Assembly (NCBI GenBank): GCA_963844865.1
Contig: CAWJPY010000009.1
Location: 147,788 to 211,787 of the forward strand
Direction: 5' to 3'
Length of the DNA stretch: 64,000 bases
Source: CAWJPY01 sp963844865
GTDB taxonomy: Bacteria; Acidobacteriota; Thermoanaerobaculia; Thermoanaerobaculales; Sulfomarinibacteraceae
A program made the position numbers and the translations under genes. Below are positions 17,313 through 25,647 of this stretch, one piece after another (positions within the stretch are counted from its first letter, which is position 1; every line of letters begins with the position of its first letter). The notes below the pieces were generated by a model that saw nothing but the letters and a program-made list of their open reading frames with translations, had not been told where the DNA came from and did not search any database.

Positions 17313-17876
17313 GTGAGGACGACGAATCGACGACGCGGAAGAACGGCATGGATGACGTGGATCGGCGTGGTTGCCGCGGTGCTGACGGTCGGAGCCTGTC
17401 GCAGCACGGAGACGGCGGGGTCGCAGCTCTCAGATGCGGCCCTCACCAGCAAGGTGAAGGCCAGGCTGGCAGCGGATCCCGAGGTGAACCCGTTCGAGAT
17501 CGACGTGGACAGCGACAACGGCGTCGTTCGCCTGAGCGGCACCGTGGACAACGAGAGGGCCCGTGACCAGGCCGTCACGGTGGCCAGCCGCACCAGCGGC
17601 GTGCGCGACGTGATCGACGACATCGAGATCGGGGAGCCCACCTTCAAGGAGAACGTGGACGATGCCTGGATCGGCACCAAGATCAAGGCCAAGCTCACGG
17701 CGGCCCCGGACATCGACCCCTTCAACATCGACGTCGATGTGAACCGGGGGGTCGTGACGCTCACCGGCAAGGTGCGGACCTCCTATGCCCGTGACCACGC
17801 GGGTGAGCTGGCCCGGCAGACCAGAGGTGTGGTCGAGGTCGACAACCGCATCGAGGTGGTGGGCGACAACGACTGA
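17313..17876 (+). CDS. Double-BON lipoprotein
   Basis: A 187-residue envelope lipoprotein. A signal peptide (WMTWIGVVAAVLTVGAC) ends in a lipobox Cys near residue 29. Two BON domains follow: NPFEIDVDSDNGVVRLSGTVDNERARDQAVTVASRTSGVRDVIDDI, and DPFNIDVDVNRGVVTLTGKVRTSYARDHAGELARQTRGVVEVDNRIEV. The GTG start has a GGGAG ribosome site; longer forward readings begin in the promoter region. The protein resembles OsmY-type osmotic stress proteins but is lipid-anchored. A sigma-54 promoter lies upstream and a strong hairpin follows the stop. Confidence 0.93.
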   Translation: MRTTNRRRGRTAWMTWIGVVAAVLTVGACRSTETAGSQLSDAALTSKVKARLAADPEVNPFEIDVDSDNGVVRLSGTVDNERARDQAVTVASRTSGVRDVIDDIEIGEPTFKENVDDAWIGTKIKAKLTAAPDIDPFNIDVDVNRGVVTLTGKVRTSYARDHAGELARQTRGVVEVDNRIEVVGDND

Positions 17877-17939
17877 CTCCGAGAACCCGGGTGCGGTCAG
17901 CGGCCAGTGCGGACCGGACGCCGGGGATCACATGGCCGT

Positions 17940-17969
17940 CACGCGACCTCGCTCCGGCGAGGTCGCGTG
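17940..17969 (+). terminator. Hairpin after the double-BON gene
   Basis: A perfect 12-bp inverted repeat (CACGCGACCTCG and CGAGGTCGCGTG) with a 6-nt loop, 64 nt past the stop. There is no T-run. It separates the sigma-54 gene from the phosphatase-Mla operon. Confidence 0.65.
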
Positions 17970-18027
17970 GTGTCCGCACCTTGGTACACTTTCCGCGCGG
18001 ACGGCCGCCCGTCCAGGAAGGCGCGTC

Positions 18028-19710
18028 GTGAAGAGGGCTTTCGTGGTCATCGGGGAAGGGGAGAGCCGCCGCCGGGTGGCGGTGGACACCTCCCTGGTGG
18101 TCGGTCGGTCGCCCAACTGTGGGCTGGTCATCGACGATGCGGCGGCGTCGCGGCGCCACCTCGAGATCCAGGCGACGGCCGAGGGATTCTCGTGCCATGA
18201 CCTGGGCAGCCGCAACGGCACCCTGGTGAACGGCGTCCGCGTCTCCGGCTGCGAGCTGCGGCCCGGAGACCGCATCGGCATCGGCCAGACCGTCCTCCGC
18301 TTCGAGGTGGCCGAGGACGAGGTCCGCAGCACCCCGGAGCGGACGGTCTTCCCCCAGACGCTGCTGGATTCCACGGGCCGCGTGCAGAGCCCCTCCGGCG
18401 GGGGCGCCTCCAGGTCCAAGGAGCTCCTGGAGGCCGCCTACACGGTCATGAACGCTCTCGCGTCCAACTTCGACCAGTGCGAGCTCGTGGACTGCATCCT
18501 CCGCACGACCCTGGGGGCGATGCACGGCCAGCGTGGGGCCGTCCTCTTCGCGGGCGTGGATGGTGAGCTGCTGCCCTGCGCGGCGTGCGGCGCCGTGCAC
18601 ACGATCCAGGACGGGGTGTCGCACCCCGCACGGATCGACGACATCGAGATCAGCGGCAGCGTCGCGCGCCGGGTCCTCCGGGAGGGGCAGAACGTCCTCT
18701 TCCAGTCCGCCCGCGGTCCCGCTCCCGCCAGCCAGTCGGAGAGCATCAGCAAGCTCAAGCTCACGTCCATCCTGTGCGTGCCCATCCGCACCCAGCAGGA
18801 CATCCTGGGCATCCTCTACATCGACACCGACGTGGCGAGCCACGCCTACAACGAGGATGACCTCCTCCTCGCCGCCGCCGCCGGCAACAGTGCCGGCCTG
18901 GCCCTGGAGAACGCCCGCATCCACAAGGACCTTCTCGACAAGCAGCGCCTGGAGCATGACATCGCCGCCGCGTGGACGATCCAGGAGGGCTTCCTGGTCA
19001 AGGACTGGCCGGAGGAGGACTCCCGCTTCCAGGTCTACGGTGTCACCCACCCGGCAAGGGTGGTGGGCGGCGACTTCTACGACTTCGTCCGGCTCGGCCC
19101 GGACACAGTCGGCCTGCTGATCGGCGACGTCAGCGGCAAGGGCGTGCCGGCGGCGTTGACCATGGCCCAGCTCCTGGCCGAGTTCCGGCTCTGCTCGCGT
19201 ACGGCCGCGTCACCGTCGGAGGTGCTCTCCCTCCTCTCCGAGCGCCTGGTTCGTCGCAGCCGGCGCGGGACCTTCTGCACCATGGTCTACCTGGTGGTGG
19301 ATCTGGCGGCGGAGACGATCACCGGGGCCAACGCCGGCCACCCGCCCGTCGTGCGTGTCTCCTCCGGCGGGGCGCAGCGTGAGCTCGAGCCCTCCGGCCC
19401 GCCGTGCGGGATTCTCACAGGGGCCCAGTGGCGCGACGAGACTCTGCCCCTGAGGAGTGGTGACAGCCTCCTTCTCTACACCGACGGCATCATGGAGGCC
19501 CGCGAGCCGGGCCCCCAGGATGAGGCGGCCTCGCCGCCGGCGGAGTACGGCATTGAACGTCTGCTGGAGGTGGCGGCGACACAGGCGGGACGACCGCCCC
19601 AGGAGCTGGTGGACTCGGTCCTCGCTGACGTTCGATCGTACTGTAGGCCCTTGCCTCCACACGACGATTGCACCATGATCGCGTTCACGTACCGTGGCCA
19701 GAAGCTGTGA
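18028..19710 (+). CDS. FHA-GAF-PP2C serine phosphatase (RsbU-like)
   Basis: A 560-residue protein. The FHA domain (about 20-95: VVGRSPNCGLVIDDAAASRRHLEI, LGSRNGTLVNGVRV) binds phosphothreonine. A GAF domain follows (about 130-300). The SpoIIE/RsbU PP2C domain (about 330-555) has RVVGGDFYDFV, LLIGDVSGKGVPAAL, NAGHPPVV, LLLYTDGIMEAR and HDDCTMIAF, so the metal-binding Asp residues are kept. Its expected substrate is the phosphorylated STAS protein two genes downstream. The GTG at 18028 follows AGGAAGG. It overlaps the kinase gene by 17 nt and heads an eight-gene operon. Confidence 0.93.
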   Translation: MKRAFVVIGEGESRRRVAVDTSLVVGRSPNCGLVIDDAAASRRHLEIQATAEGFSCHDLGSRNGTLVNGVRVSGCELRPGDRIGIGQTVLRFEVAEDEVRSTPERTVFPQTLLDSTGRVQSPSGGGASRSKELLEAAYTVMNALASNFDQCELVDCILRTTLGAMHGQRGAVLFAGVDGELLPCAACGAVHTIQDGVSHPARIDDIEISGSVARRVLREGQNVLFQSARGPAPASQSESISKLKLTSILCVPIRTQQDILGILYIDTDVASHAYNEDDLLLAAAAGNSAGLALENARIHKDLLDKQRLEHDIAAAWTIQEGFLVKDWPEEDSRFQVYGVTHPARVVGGDFYDFVRLGPDTVGLLIGDVSGKGVPAALTMAQLLAEFRLCSRTAASPSEVLSLLSERLVRRSRRGTFCTMVYLVVDLAAETITGANAGHPPVVRVSSGGAQRELEPSGPPCGILTGAQWRDETLPLRSGDSLLLYTDGIMEAREPGPQDEAASPPAEYGIERLLEVAATQAGRPPQELVDSVLADVRSYCRPLPPHDDCTMIAFTYRGQKL

Positions 19711-20137
19711 CCTCCGCCTGAGCGCGCGCTCGGATCCCCGGCTGTTGGGGTCGATCCGCAGCCTGGTGCGGGGATGGGTGGAGGCCTTCGGCCTCGCCCC
19801 CGATCGTGCCGACGAGGTGGTGCTGGCCATCGACGAGGCCTGCTCCAACGCCATCCGGCATTCCTACCGGGGACGCTGCGACCGGGCGCTGGAGCTGAAT
19901 CTGAGGACGGCGGGTGAGTTCCTGGAGTTCGAGGTGTGCGATCACGGGCAACCGTGCCCCCCCGAGCACGTGTCTCGACGCGACCTGCACACCCCGACCC
20001 CCGCCGACCTGAAACCGGGCGGCCTGGGAGTACAGTTGATCTACGTGGTGTTCGACGAGGTAGAGTTCCGGCCGGGCAAGACGCGCGGCAATCGGGTCAT
20101 CATGCGATTGCGCCGGCCGGAGCGTGCCGAGGGATGA
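19694..20137 (+). CDS. RsbW-like anti-sigma/serine kinase
   Basis: A 147-residue protein with a GHKL ATPase fold of the RsbW/SpoIIAB class, which phosphorylates STAS antagonists on serine. The N-box is DEVVLAIDEACSNAIRHSY, followed by FEVCDHGQP and GGLGVQLIYVVFDEV. It overlaps the phosphatase gene and is followed three bases later by the STAS gene, the classic partner-switch trio. No sigma factor gene is next to it, so its binding partner may not be a sigma factor. Confidence 0.93.
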   Translation: MARSCDLRLSARSDPRLLGSIRSLVRGWVEAFGLAPDRADEVVLAIDEACSNAIRHSYRGRCDRALELNLRTAGEFLEFEVCDHGQPCPPEHVSRRDLHTPTPADLKPGGLGVQLIYVVFDEVEFRPGKTRGNRVIMRLRRPERAEG

Positions 20138-20140
20138 GCC

Positions 20141-20458
20141 ATGGCCTTGGACCTTGACAGGAGCGTGACCGACGACCGGGTGCAGATCGCGGTGAGCGGC
20201 GAGGTCGACCTCTACACCTCGCCCGAGCTGCGTAGCGCCATCCTGGAGGCGGTCGAGACCGCCGACAGCGAGGTGGTGGTGGACCTGGCGGGGGTGAAGT
20301 ACATGGACTCCTCCGGCGTCGCCACGCTGGTGGAGGGTTTGCGCAGCGCCCACCAGCACGACAAGATCTTCAAGCTGGTGGCGCCCTCGCCGCAGGTGAC
20401 CAAGGTCCTGGAGCTGACCCGCCTGGACAGCGTGTTCGAGATCGAGCCAACGGCATGA
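20141..20458 (+). CDS. STAS-domain protein, RsbV/MlaB-like
   Basis: A 105-residue STAS protein: VQIAVSGEVDLYTSPELRSAI, then VVVDLAGVKYMDSSGVATLVEGLR. The DSSG loop with Ser57/Ser58 is the phosphorylation site of anti-sigma antagonists (RsbV, SpoIIAA). By position it is also the MlaB of the following transporter: its stop overlaps the mlaE start (ATGA). E. coli MlaB is a STAS protein that binds the ATPase MlaF. The gene therefore sits at the junction between a partner switch and a lipid transporter and may act in both. Confidence 0.93.
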   Translation: MALDLDRSVTDDRVQIAVSGEVDLYTSPELRSAILEAVETADSEVVVDLAGVKYMDSSGVATLVEGLRSAHQHDKIFKLVAPSPQVTKVLELTRLDSVFEIEPTA

Positions 20459-21249
20459 AAGCCGTCTTCGGCACCGTCGGCCGCTGGACCCTGGTCGCCC
20501 TCGGCGCCGGGGCCCGGGTGTCGGTGCTCATCGTCGAGACCGTGCGGTGGGCAGTGGTCGCACCGGTCCGTGGCCTCGGCCGGCTGCGCGTGCGCAGCGC
20601 GGTGGAGAGCTTCGTGGAGTTCGGCGTCCACTCCCTGCCCATCGTCGGCACGATCTGCCTCCTGGTGGGGGTGATCATCGCCCTCCAGTCCTCCTACTCC
20701 CTGTCCCAGTTCGGCGCCAACCGCTACATCGCCGACCTGGTGGCGGTGGGTGCCCTGCGGGAGCTCGCGCCCCTGATGGCCGCCATCCTGATCACCGGAC
20801 GCTCAGGCTCCGCCATCACCGCCGAGATCGGTACCATGAAGGTGGGCGAGGAGATCGATGCCCTGGAGGTGATCGGCCTCAACCCCATCCGCTTCCTGGT
20901 GGTGCCTCGCTTCCTGGCCATGGTGACGGCGGTCCCGGCCGTCACCCTGGTGGCCATGTTCCTGATGATCTTCGGGGGCTGGTTCGCCGCCGTCGCCATC
21001 GTCGGGGTGGACAGCGGCATCTACATCAGCGAAACCCTGAGGGCCCTGGTGGAGAAGGACCTGGCCACGGGGCTCACCAAGAGCGTCTTCTTCGGCCTCG
21101 CCATCTGCTGGGTCGGGGTCTACCGCGGCTTCCAGGTGGAGGGTGGGGCGGCGGGTGTGGGCCGCAAGACCACCTCGTCGGTGGTGACCGCGATCTTCTT
21201 CATCATCCTCGTTGACCTGGTTTTCACCGTTCTGTTCTACTTCATGTGA
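20455..21249 (+). CDS. mlaE: MlaE-family ABC transporter permease
   Basis: A 264-residue inner-membrane permease of the MlaE/Ttg2B family with five or six membrane segments. Signatures are FVEFGVHSLPIVGTICLLVGVIIALQSS, RELAPLMAAILITGRSGSAITAEIGTMKVGEEIDALEVIGLNPIRFLVVPR and the closing FFIILVDLVFTVLFYFM. With MlaF and MlaD it would move phospholipids between inner and outer membrane. It is coupled to the STAS gene and to mlaF by 4-nt overlaps. Confidence 0.95.
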   Translation: MKAVFGTVGRWTLVALGAGARVSVLIVETVRWAVVAPVRGLGRLRVRSAVESFVEFGVHSLPIVGTICLLVGVIIALQSSYSLSQFGANRYIADLVAVGALRELAPLMAAILITGRSGSAITAEIGTMKVGEEIDALEVIGLNPIRFLVVPRFLAMVTAVPAVTLVAMFLMIFGGWFAAVAIVGVDSGIYISETLRALVEKDLATGLTKSVFFGLAICWVGVYRGFQVEGGAAGVGRKTTSSVVTAIFFIILVDLVFTVLFYFM

Positions 21250-22052
21250 GCATGGCGTCCAACCACTCCCCCATCATCGAGGTTCGCGACCTGACGGTCA
21301 GCTTCGGCCAGCTGCGGGTGCTCGACGGGGTCAGCTTCACCGTCGTGCGGGGGGAGAACTTCGTGATCCTGGGCGGCAGCGGCTCGGGCAAGACCACCCT
21401 CCTGCGGGCCATGGTCGGGCTCCAGGAGGCGGACTCGGGGCAGGTGCTCATCAACGGTGAGGAGCTCACCGCCATGTCGGGCGAGGAGCGGATCGAGCTG
21501 CGCAAGAGGATCGGCATGTGCTTCCAGAGTGCCGCCCTGTTCAACTCCATGACGGTGGGCGACAACGTCGCCCTGCCCCTGCGCGAGCACACCCGTCTCG
21601 AAGAGTCCACGATCGACATCATGACCAGGATCAAGCTCGAGCTGGTGGGCCTGGAGGGCTTCGAGCGCTACCTGCCCTCGGAGCTCAGCGGTGGTATGAA
21701 GAAGCGCGCCGGCATCGCCAGGGCCATCGCCATGGACCCCGAGATCATCTTCTACGACGAGCCTTCCTCAGGGCTGGATCCCATTGTTGCGGCGGGCATC
21801 GACGAGCTGATCCGCACCATGCAGCAGACCTTCCAGCTGACCAGCGTGGTCGTGACCCACGAGATGGAGAGCGTCAAGGTGATCGCCGACACGGTGTGCG
21901 TGCTCCACGGCGGCAAGGTCGTGGGCATCGGGTCCCTGGATCAGGTCGGGCGCTCGGAGCACCCGTACATTCAGCAGTTCTTCGCGCGGCGACCCAACCG
22001 GGAGGGCAGCGACGAGGTGGAGTTCGCACGCTCCCTGGCGGGCATGGATTGA
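21246..22052 (+). CDS. mlaF: MlaF-family ABC transporter ATPase
   Basis: A 268-residue ATPase. Walker A is GGSGSGKTT, the Q-loop CFQSAALFNSMTV, the signature ELSGGMKKRAGIARA, Walker B IIFYDEPSSGLDP and the switch His VVVTHEM. The Met-Lys-Lys after LSGG is typical of Mla/Ttg2A ATPases. It starts with a GTG overlapping the mlaE stop (an ATG at 21252 is an alternative). It is the expected docking site for the upstream STAS protein. Confidence 0.95.
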   Translation: MSMASNHSPIIEVRDLTVSFGQLRVLDGVSFTVVRGENFVILGGSGSGKTTLLRAMVGLQEADSGQVLINGEELTAMSGEERIELRKRIGMCFQSAALFNSMTVGDNVALPLREHTRLEESTIDIMTRIKLELVGLEGFERYLPSELSGGMKKRAGIARAIAMDPEIIFYDEPSSGLDPIVAAGIDELIRTMQQTFQLTSVVVTHEMESVKVIADTVCVLHGGKVVGIGSLDQVGRSEHPYIQQFFARRPNREGSDEVEFARSLAGMD

Positions 22053-22065
22053 GCAAGGGTGGATA

Positions 22066-23073
22066 ATGCCGGTCGAAAAGCAGAGCTTCACCGCCACTGA
22101 GATCAAGGCCGGAACGTTGGTGCTGGTGAGCCTCCTCCTGTTGGCGGGCTTCGCGGCGGCGGTCCGGGGGTGCCGGCCCGGCGGCGCCCCGATGGTCCAC
22201 TACCATGCGCTGTTCGCGAACACGCGGGGGCTCGACGAGGGCGCCAACGTGCGTTTCGGCGGGGTGAAGGTGGGGCGGGTGACGGTCATCGAGCCGGACC
22301 CGGAGAACCGGACCCGGATCCGCGTCACGGCGGAGGTGCTCCGGAACGTGCCGGTGAATGCCGCCAGCGTGGCCACCATCGAGCAGATCACCCTGACCTC
22401 GGAGATGCACCTGGAGATCTCCACCGGCAACGCGAAGGCGAAGCTCCTCGGCGACGGGGCCATGCTCAAGTCCAAGGCCACACCGGCCTTCGGCGAGGTG
22501 CCGAACCTGGAAGGCGTCACGTCCAGGCTGGAGAGCGTGCTCGACGGTCTGAACTCGCTGCTGGGGACCCAGACCGGCGGCGCGCCGGTGGTCAGTCTCG
22601 CCGACGTCACGACGGACCTCCAGAAGACCCTGCACCAGACCTCCAAGGTCGTGGAGAACGTGGACAGCCTGGTGGCCGAGAACCGGGAGGACATCCACAA
22701 CGCGCTCAAGCAGCTCGTCAAGCTGGTCGCCGACGCGTCCCGGGTGGTGGGCGAGTTCAACGCGGTGGTGGAGGAGAACCGGGCGCCGCTGCACGCCACC
22801 GCCACCAATCTCGAGCAGCTCACAGCCGATGCGCGGACCCGCCTGGACGGCCTCGCCGACTCGTTGTCCTCGACCCTGGACTCTTTGGAGAAGGTGGGCG
22901 GCACCGCCGACCACCTGGTGGACCGGGAGGCCCCCGCCATCGAGGAGATCGTACGCAACCTGCGCGAGGTCACCCGCAACCTGCGCGAGTTCTCGCGCAT
23001 CCTGGCCGAGCAGCCGCAGGCCCTGATCCGGGGCGCGCGGCCGCAGGGGCGCCCCAGCGGAGAGAGGCCATGA
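22066..23073 (+). CDS. mlaD: MlaD-like MCE-domain substrate-binding protein
   Basis: A 335-residue protein anchored by one N-terminal membrane helix (AGTLVLVSLLLLAGFAAAV). The MCE domain (about residues 45-125) has YHALFANTRGLDEGANVRFGGVKVGRVTVIEPDPENRTRIRVTAEV and ITLTSEMHLEIS. A long helical region follows (about 150-320) with repeated DLQKTLHQTSKVVENV and REVTRNLREFSRIL segments, resembling the helical tails of PqiB/YebT and Mce proteins rather than the short E. coli MlaD. It lies in the periplasm and binds phospholipid in its hydrophobic pore by family analogy. Confidence 0.93.
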   Translation: MPVEKQSFTATEIKAGTLVLVSLLLLAGFAAAVRGCRPGGAPMVHYHALFANTRGLDEGANVRFGGVKVGRVTVIEPDPENRTRIRVTAEVLRNVPVNAASVATIEQITLTSEMHLEISTGNAKAKLLGDGAMLKSKATPAFGEVPNLEGVTSRLESVLDGLNSLLGTQTGGAPVVSLADVTTDLQKTLHQTSKVVENVDSLVAENREDIHNALKQLVKLVADASRVVGEFNAVVEENRAPLHATATNLEQLTADARTRLDGLADSLSSTLDSLEKVGGTADHLVDREAPAIEEIVRNLREVTRNLREFSRILAEQPQALIRGARPQGRPSGERP

Positions 23074-23669
23074 CGCACCACAGGCTCCCATTCCTGCCGT
23101 TGCTCGCTTCGATCCTGGCTGCCGGACTGGCCGGGTGTGTCTCCACGCCGAAGGTGAGCTACTACACCCTGGACATGACGCCCTCGGGCCGGGGGCCGCA
23201 CGACGTCAACGTGCAGGTCCGCGACATCCAGGCCGTGCAGGGTCTGAACCGTCCCCAGATCATGATCCAGACCGCGCCCACCGAGGTCGACTACTACGCC
23301 ACGGCGGACTGGGTCGCGGACGTGGGCGAGCTGGTGCGGCGCAAGCTCGCGGCGGATCTCGGCCCTCCGGTGGCGGGGCGGCCGACGGTGGTCGTGTCGG
23401 GCACCCTCCTGGACTTCGAGGAGGTGGACAGGGGCGACGCCACGGCCGCCCGGGCGACCCTCCACCTGGTGGTGCGGCGTGCAGACGCCGCCTTCGGTCC
23501 CCCGCTCGTGGACAAGGTCTACGAGGTCACCCGCACCGTGGGGACGCGCACGCCCGGCGCGGTGGTCGCGGTCCTGTCCGAGTGCGTGGATGCGATCGCG
23601 GCCGAGCTCGTCGCCGATCTCGGCCAGGTCTCCCTCCCGGCCTCGGCGGGGGCCTCCACCGGGGGATGA
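23070..23669 (+). CDS. ABC-type transport auxiliary lipoprotein (PqiC/YmbA-like)
   Basis: A 199-residue outer-membrane lipoprotein. The signal peptide LPLLASILAAGLAGC ends at a lipobox, and KVSYYTLDM opens the ABC_trans_aux domain (DUF330). Later blocks are IQAVQGLNRPQIMIQTAPTEVDYYATADWVADVGELVRRKL and VVVSGTLLDFEEVDRGDATAARATLHLVVRR. In E. coli the relative PqiC rings the tip of a PqiB tube in the outer membrane. It starts four bases inside mlaD (ATGA), after AGAGAGG. It stands where mlaC would be in the classic operon. Confidence 0.9.
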   Translation: MTHHRLPFLPLLASILAAGLAGCVSTPKVSYYTLDMTPSGRGPHDVNVQVRDIQAVQGLNRPQIMIQTAPTEVDYYATADWVADVGELVRRKLAADLGPPVAGRPTVVVSGTLLDFEEVDRGDATAARATLHLVVRRADAAFGPPLVDKVYEVTRTVGTRTPGAVVAVLSECVDAIAAELVADLGQVSLPASAGASTGG

Positions 23670-24868
23670 ACGGGCCGGCGACGGGCGGCCGTCCTCCCTC
23701 CCTGCGCCGTGGAGGACGCATCGCACCGGGCCGCGGCTGGAGTGAGGAGCGCCTGTTCTTCGACGGCGCCGAGTACTTCGCCGCCGTCGAGGAGGCCATC
23801 GCCGGGGCCCGGCGCTCGGTGGACCTGGAGATGTACATGTTCGAGCCCGACGTGGTCGGGCATCGTATCGCCGCGGCCCTCCTGGAGGCTCGCCGACGTG
23901 GGGTGCGGGTCCGGGTCCTCGTGGACGGCGCCGGTTCCCTGCGCTGGCGGCGGGCCTTCGGCAAGGAGTTCCGCGCTGCGCAGATCCCGTTCCGCGTCTA
24001 TCACGAGCTGCCCTGGGACCGTCTCCTGCGTCACCGTGACGTAGGCCCCGCCCGCGAGACCCTCCGCGACATGGTGGACCAGATCAACCGGCGCGATCAC
24101 CGCAAGCTCATCATCGTGGACTCCGAGGTCGCCTTCGTGGGCAGCCACAACATCTGCGATCCGCAGTGCGGAGGGGTCGACGACGAGCCGGCGTGGCGGG
24201 ACACCTCGGTGAGCCTGCGGGGAGACCCGGTGGAGGAGCTGGGCGAGTCCTTCGGGCTCGTCTTCTCCCGCCGGCCCTTCCGGCGCCGGCTCCTGGGGCG
24301 GCGCCGGCACCACACCGAGCGGGGAGAGCTCACCCTGGTCCACACCAACCTCACCCGCCCCATGCGCGGCCGCGCCCGGAGCGAGTTCATCGCCCGGCTC
24401 GACCGGGCCCGGGAGAGGATCTGGTTCACCACCGGCTACTTCGTGCCCCGCCCCCGCCTGATGCAGGCCCTGGCCAGGGCGGCCCAGCGACGGGTGGACG
24501 TGCGCCTGCTGGTGCCCCTGCGCTCCGACATCCCGTTCATCCCGTGGGTGAGCACCGCCTTCTACCGCTCCGCCCTGCGTTCGGGCGCCAGGATCTGGGA
24601 GTACCTGCCCACCATCCTGCACGCCAAGACCATGATCGTGGACGACTGGTTCACCGTCGGCACCACCAACCTCAACCACCGCAGCTTCGTCCACGACCTG
24701 GAGCTGGATGTGGTGATCACGGGAAGCGGCGCCACCCGCGAGCTGGCCGGTCGTTTCGTGGGCGACCTGGAGGTCTCCCACCCCGTGGTGTCCGAGGCGG
24801 GGAGTCGCCACGGTCCCCTGCGGCGCCTCGTGGGGCGCATCCTGCTGTCGCTGCGCTACTGGCTGTAG
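23666..24868 (+). CDS. Phospholipase D-family cardiolipin synthase
   Basis: A 400-residue enzyme with two HKD motifs: HRKLIIVDSEVAFVGSHN and HAKTMIVDDWFTVGTTNLN. It resembles the soluble ClsB type, with no N-terminal membrane segments, and ends in a basic, hydrophobic tail (PLRRLVGRILLSLRYWL) that could contact membrane. It would condense two phosphatidylglycerols or exchange headgroups. The ATG overlaps the stop of the lipoprotein gene. Its place at the end of the Mla operon ties lipid traffic to lipid remodelling. Confidence 0.9.
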   Translation: MNGPATGGRPPSLRRGGRIAPGRGWSEERLFFDGAEYFAAVEEAIAGARRSVDLEMYMFEPDVVGHRIAAALLEARRRGVRVRVLVDGAGSLRWRRAFGKEFRAAQIPFRVYHELPWDRLLRHRDVGPARETLRDMVDQINRRDHRKLIIVDSEVAFVGSHNICDPQCGGVDDEPAWRDTSVSLRGDPVEELGESFGLVFSRRPFRRRLLGRRRHHTERGELTLVHTNLTRPMRGRARSEFIARLDRARERIWFTTGYFVPRPRLMQALARAAQRRVDVRLLVPLRSDIPFIPWVSTAFYRSALRSGARIWEYLPTILHAKTMIVDDWFTVGTTNLNHRSFVHDLELDVVITGSGATRELAGRFVGDLEVSHPVVSEAGSRHGPLRRLVGRILLSLRYWL

Positions 24869-25004
24869 GCCGCACTTCCTGGGGGCTCCCGCCGGGGCTC
24901 CGGCAGGGAGCGGTCATGACGGCGGCCGGAAGTCGCCGGGGCGCGTCTCACCCTGGGGGATCTTCCTATACTGGTCATGGGGATTCTTCGGGAACTCTCC
25001 TCGG

Positions 25005-25589
25005 ATGGGGGGACACAGCGTGAGGCGGTGGGGCGTTGCGGTCGTCGGTGTCGTGGTGGTGGCAGGCCTTGTCGGTGGCGGGCGCGTGGCGGCTTCGCCT
25101 CCGGGAGTGACCTCCGACCTCGTCCCTGGTCAGGCGGGGCGGGTCGGGGCGACCCTCGAGCGTCTCGGGGCGGTGACCGACGACGAGGCGACGATCGCCA
25201 CCATCGAGATCCCCCGGGTCGCCGTCTTCGGCGCCATCCTGGAGGGGGTGGACGATGTCACCATCCGTCGGGCGGTGGGGCACTTCCCGGGCACCGCGCT
25301 GCCCTTCGAGCACGGCAACATGGCGCTGGCAGCCCATCGCACCACGCACTTCGCGGGTCTGCGCGGCATCAAGATCGGGGACACGGTGCTGATCCACACG
25401 GAGCGCGGTGATCTCACCTATCGGGTGGAGACGACCTGGGTGGTGGAGCCCCAGGAGACGTGGGTCCTGGATCCCACCGAGGAGCCGTCCCTCACCCTCG
25501 TGACCTGCTACCCCTTCGACTATGCGGGCCAAGCCCCGCAGCGGTTCGTGGTGCGGGCCCGCGAGGTGCACTCGGGGGACACCCTCTGA
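25005..25589 (+). CDS. Class D-like sortase
   Basis: A 194-residue transpeptidase with an N-terminal membrane anchor (WGVAVVGVVVVAGLVGGG). The catalytic triad is visible: His in MALAAHRTTHF, Cys in LTLVTCYPFDY and Arg in QRFVVRAREV. The fold starts at ATIEIPRVAVFGAILEGVDDVTIRRAVGHFPGT. An alternative GTG start at 25020 has a G-rich site upstream. No LPxT protein is next to it; the nearest candidate is at 30386-30997. It closely resembles the second sortase at 30994-31803. Confidence 0.88.
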   Translation: MGGHSVRRWGVAVVGVVVVAGLVGGGRVAASPPGVTSDLVPGQAGRVGATLERLGAVTDDEATIATIEIPRVAVFGAILEGVDDVTIRRAVGHFPGTALPFEHGNMALAAHRTTHFAGLRGIKIGDTVLIHTERGDLTYRVETTWVVEPQETWVLDPTEEPSLTLVTCYPFDYAGQAPQRFVVRAREVHSGDTL

Positions 25590-25647
25590 CGTCGCTGCTG
25601 CGGCCCCTTCCAGATCGCGGCCCCCGCCCGCCGCCGAGGCCTGATCA

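Noticed and set aside
20141..20458. STAS protein as a plain sigma-B-type antagonist with no transport role
   Set aside because: The 4-nt overlap with mlaE and absence of a sigma factor gene argue against this as the only reading, though it cannot be excluded.
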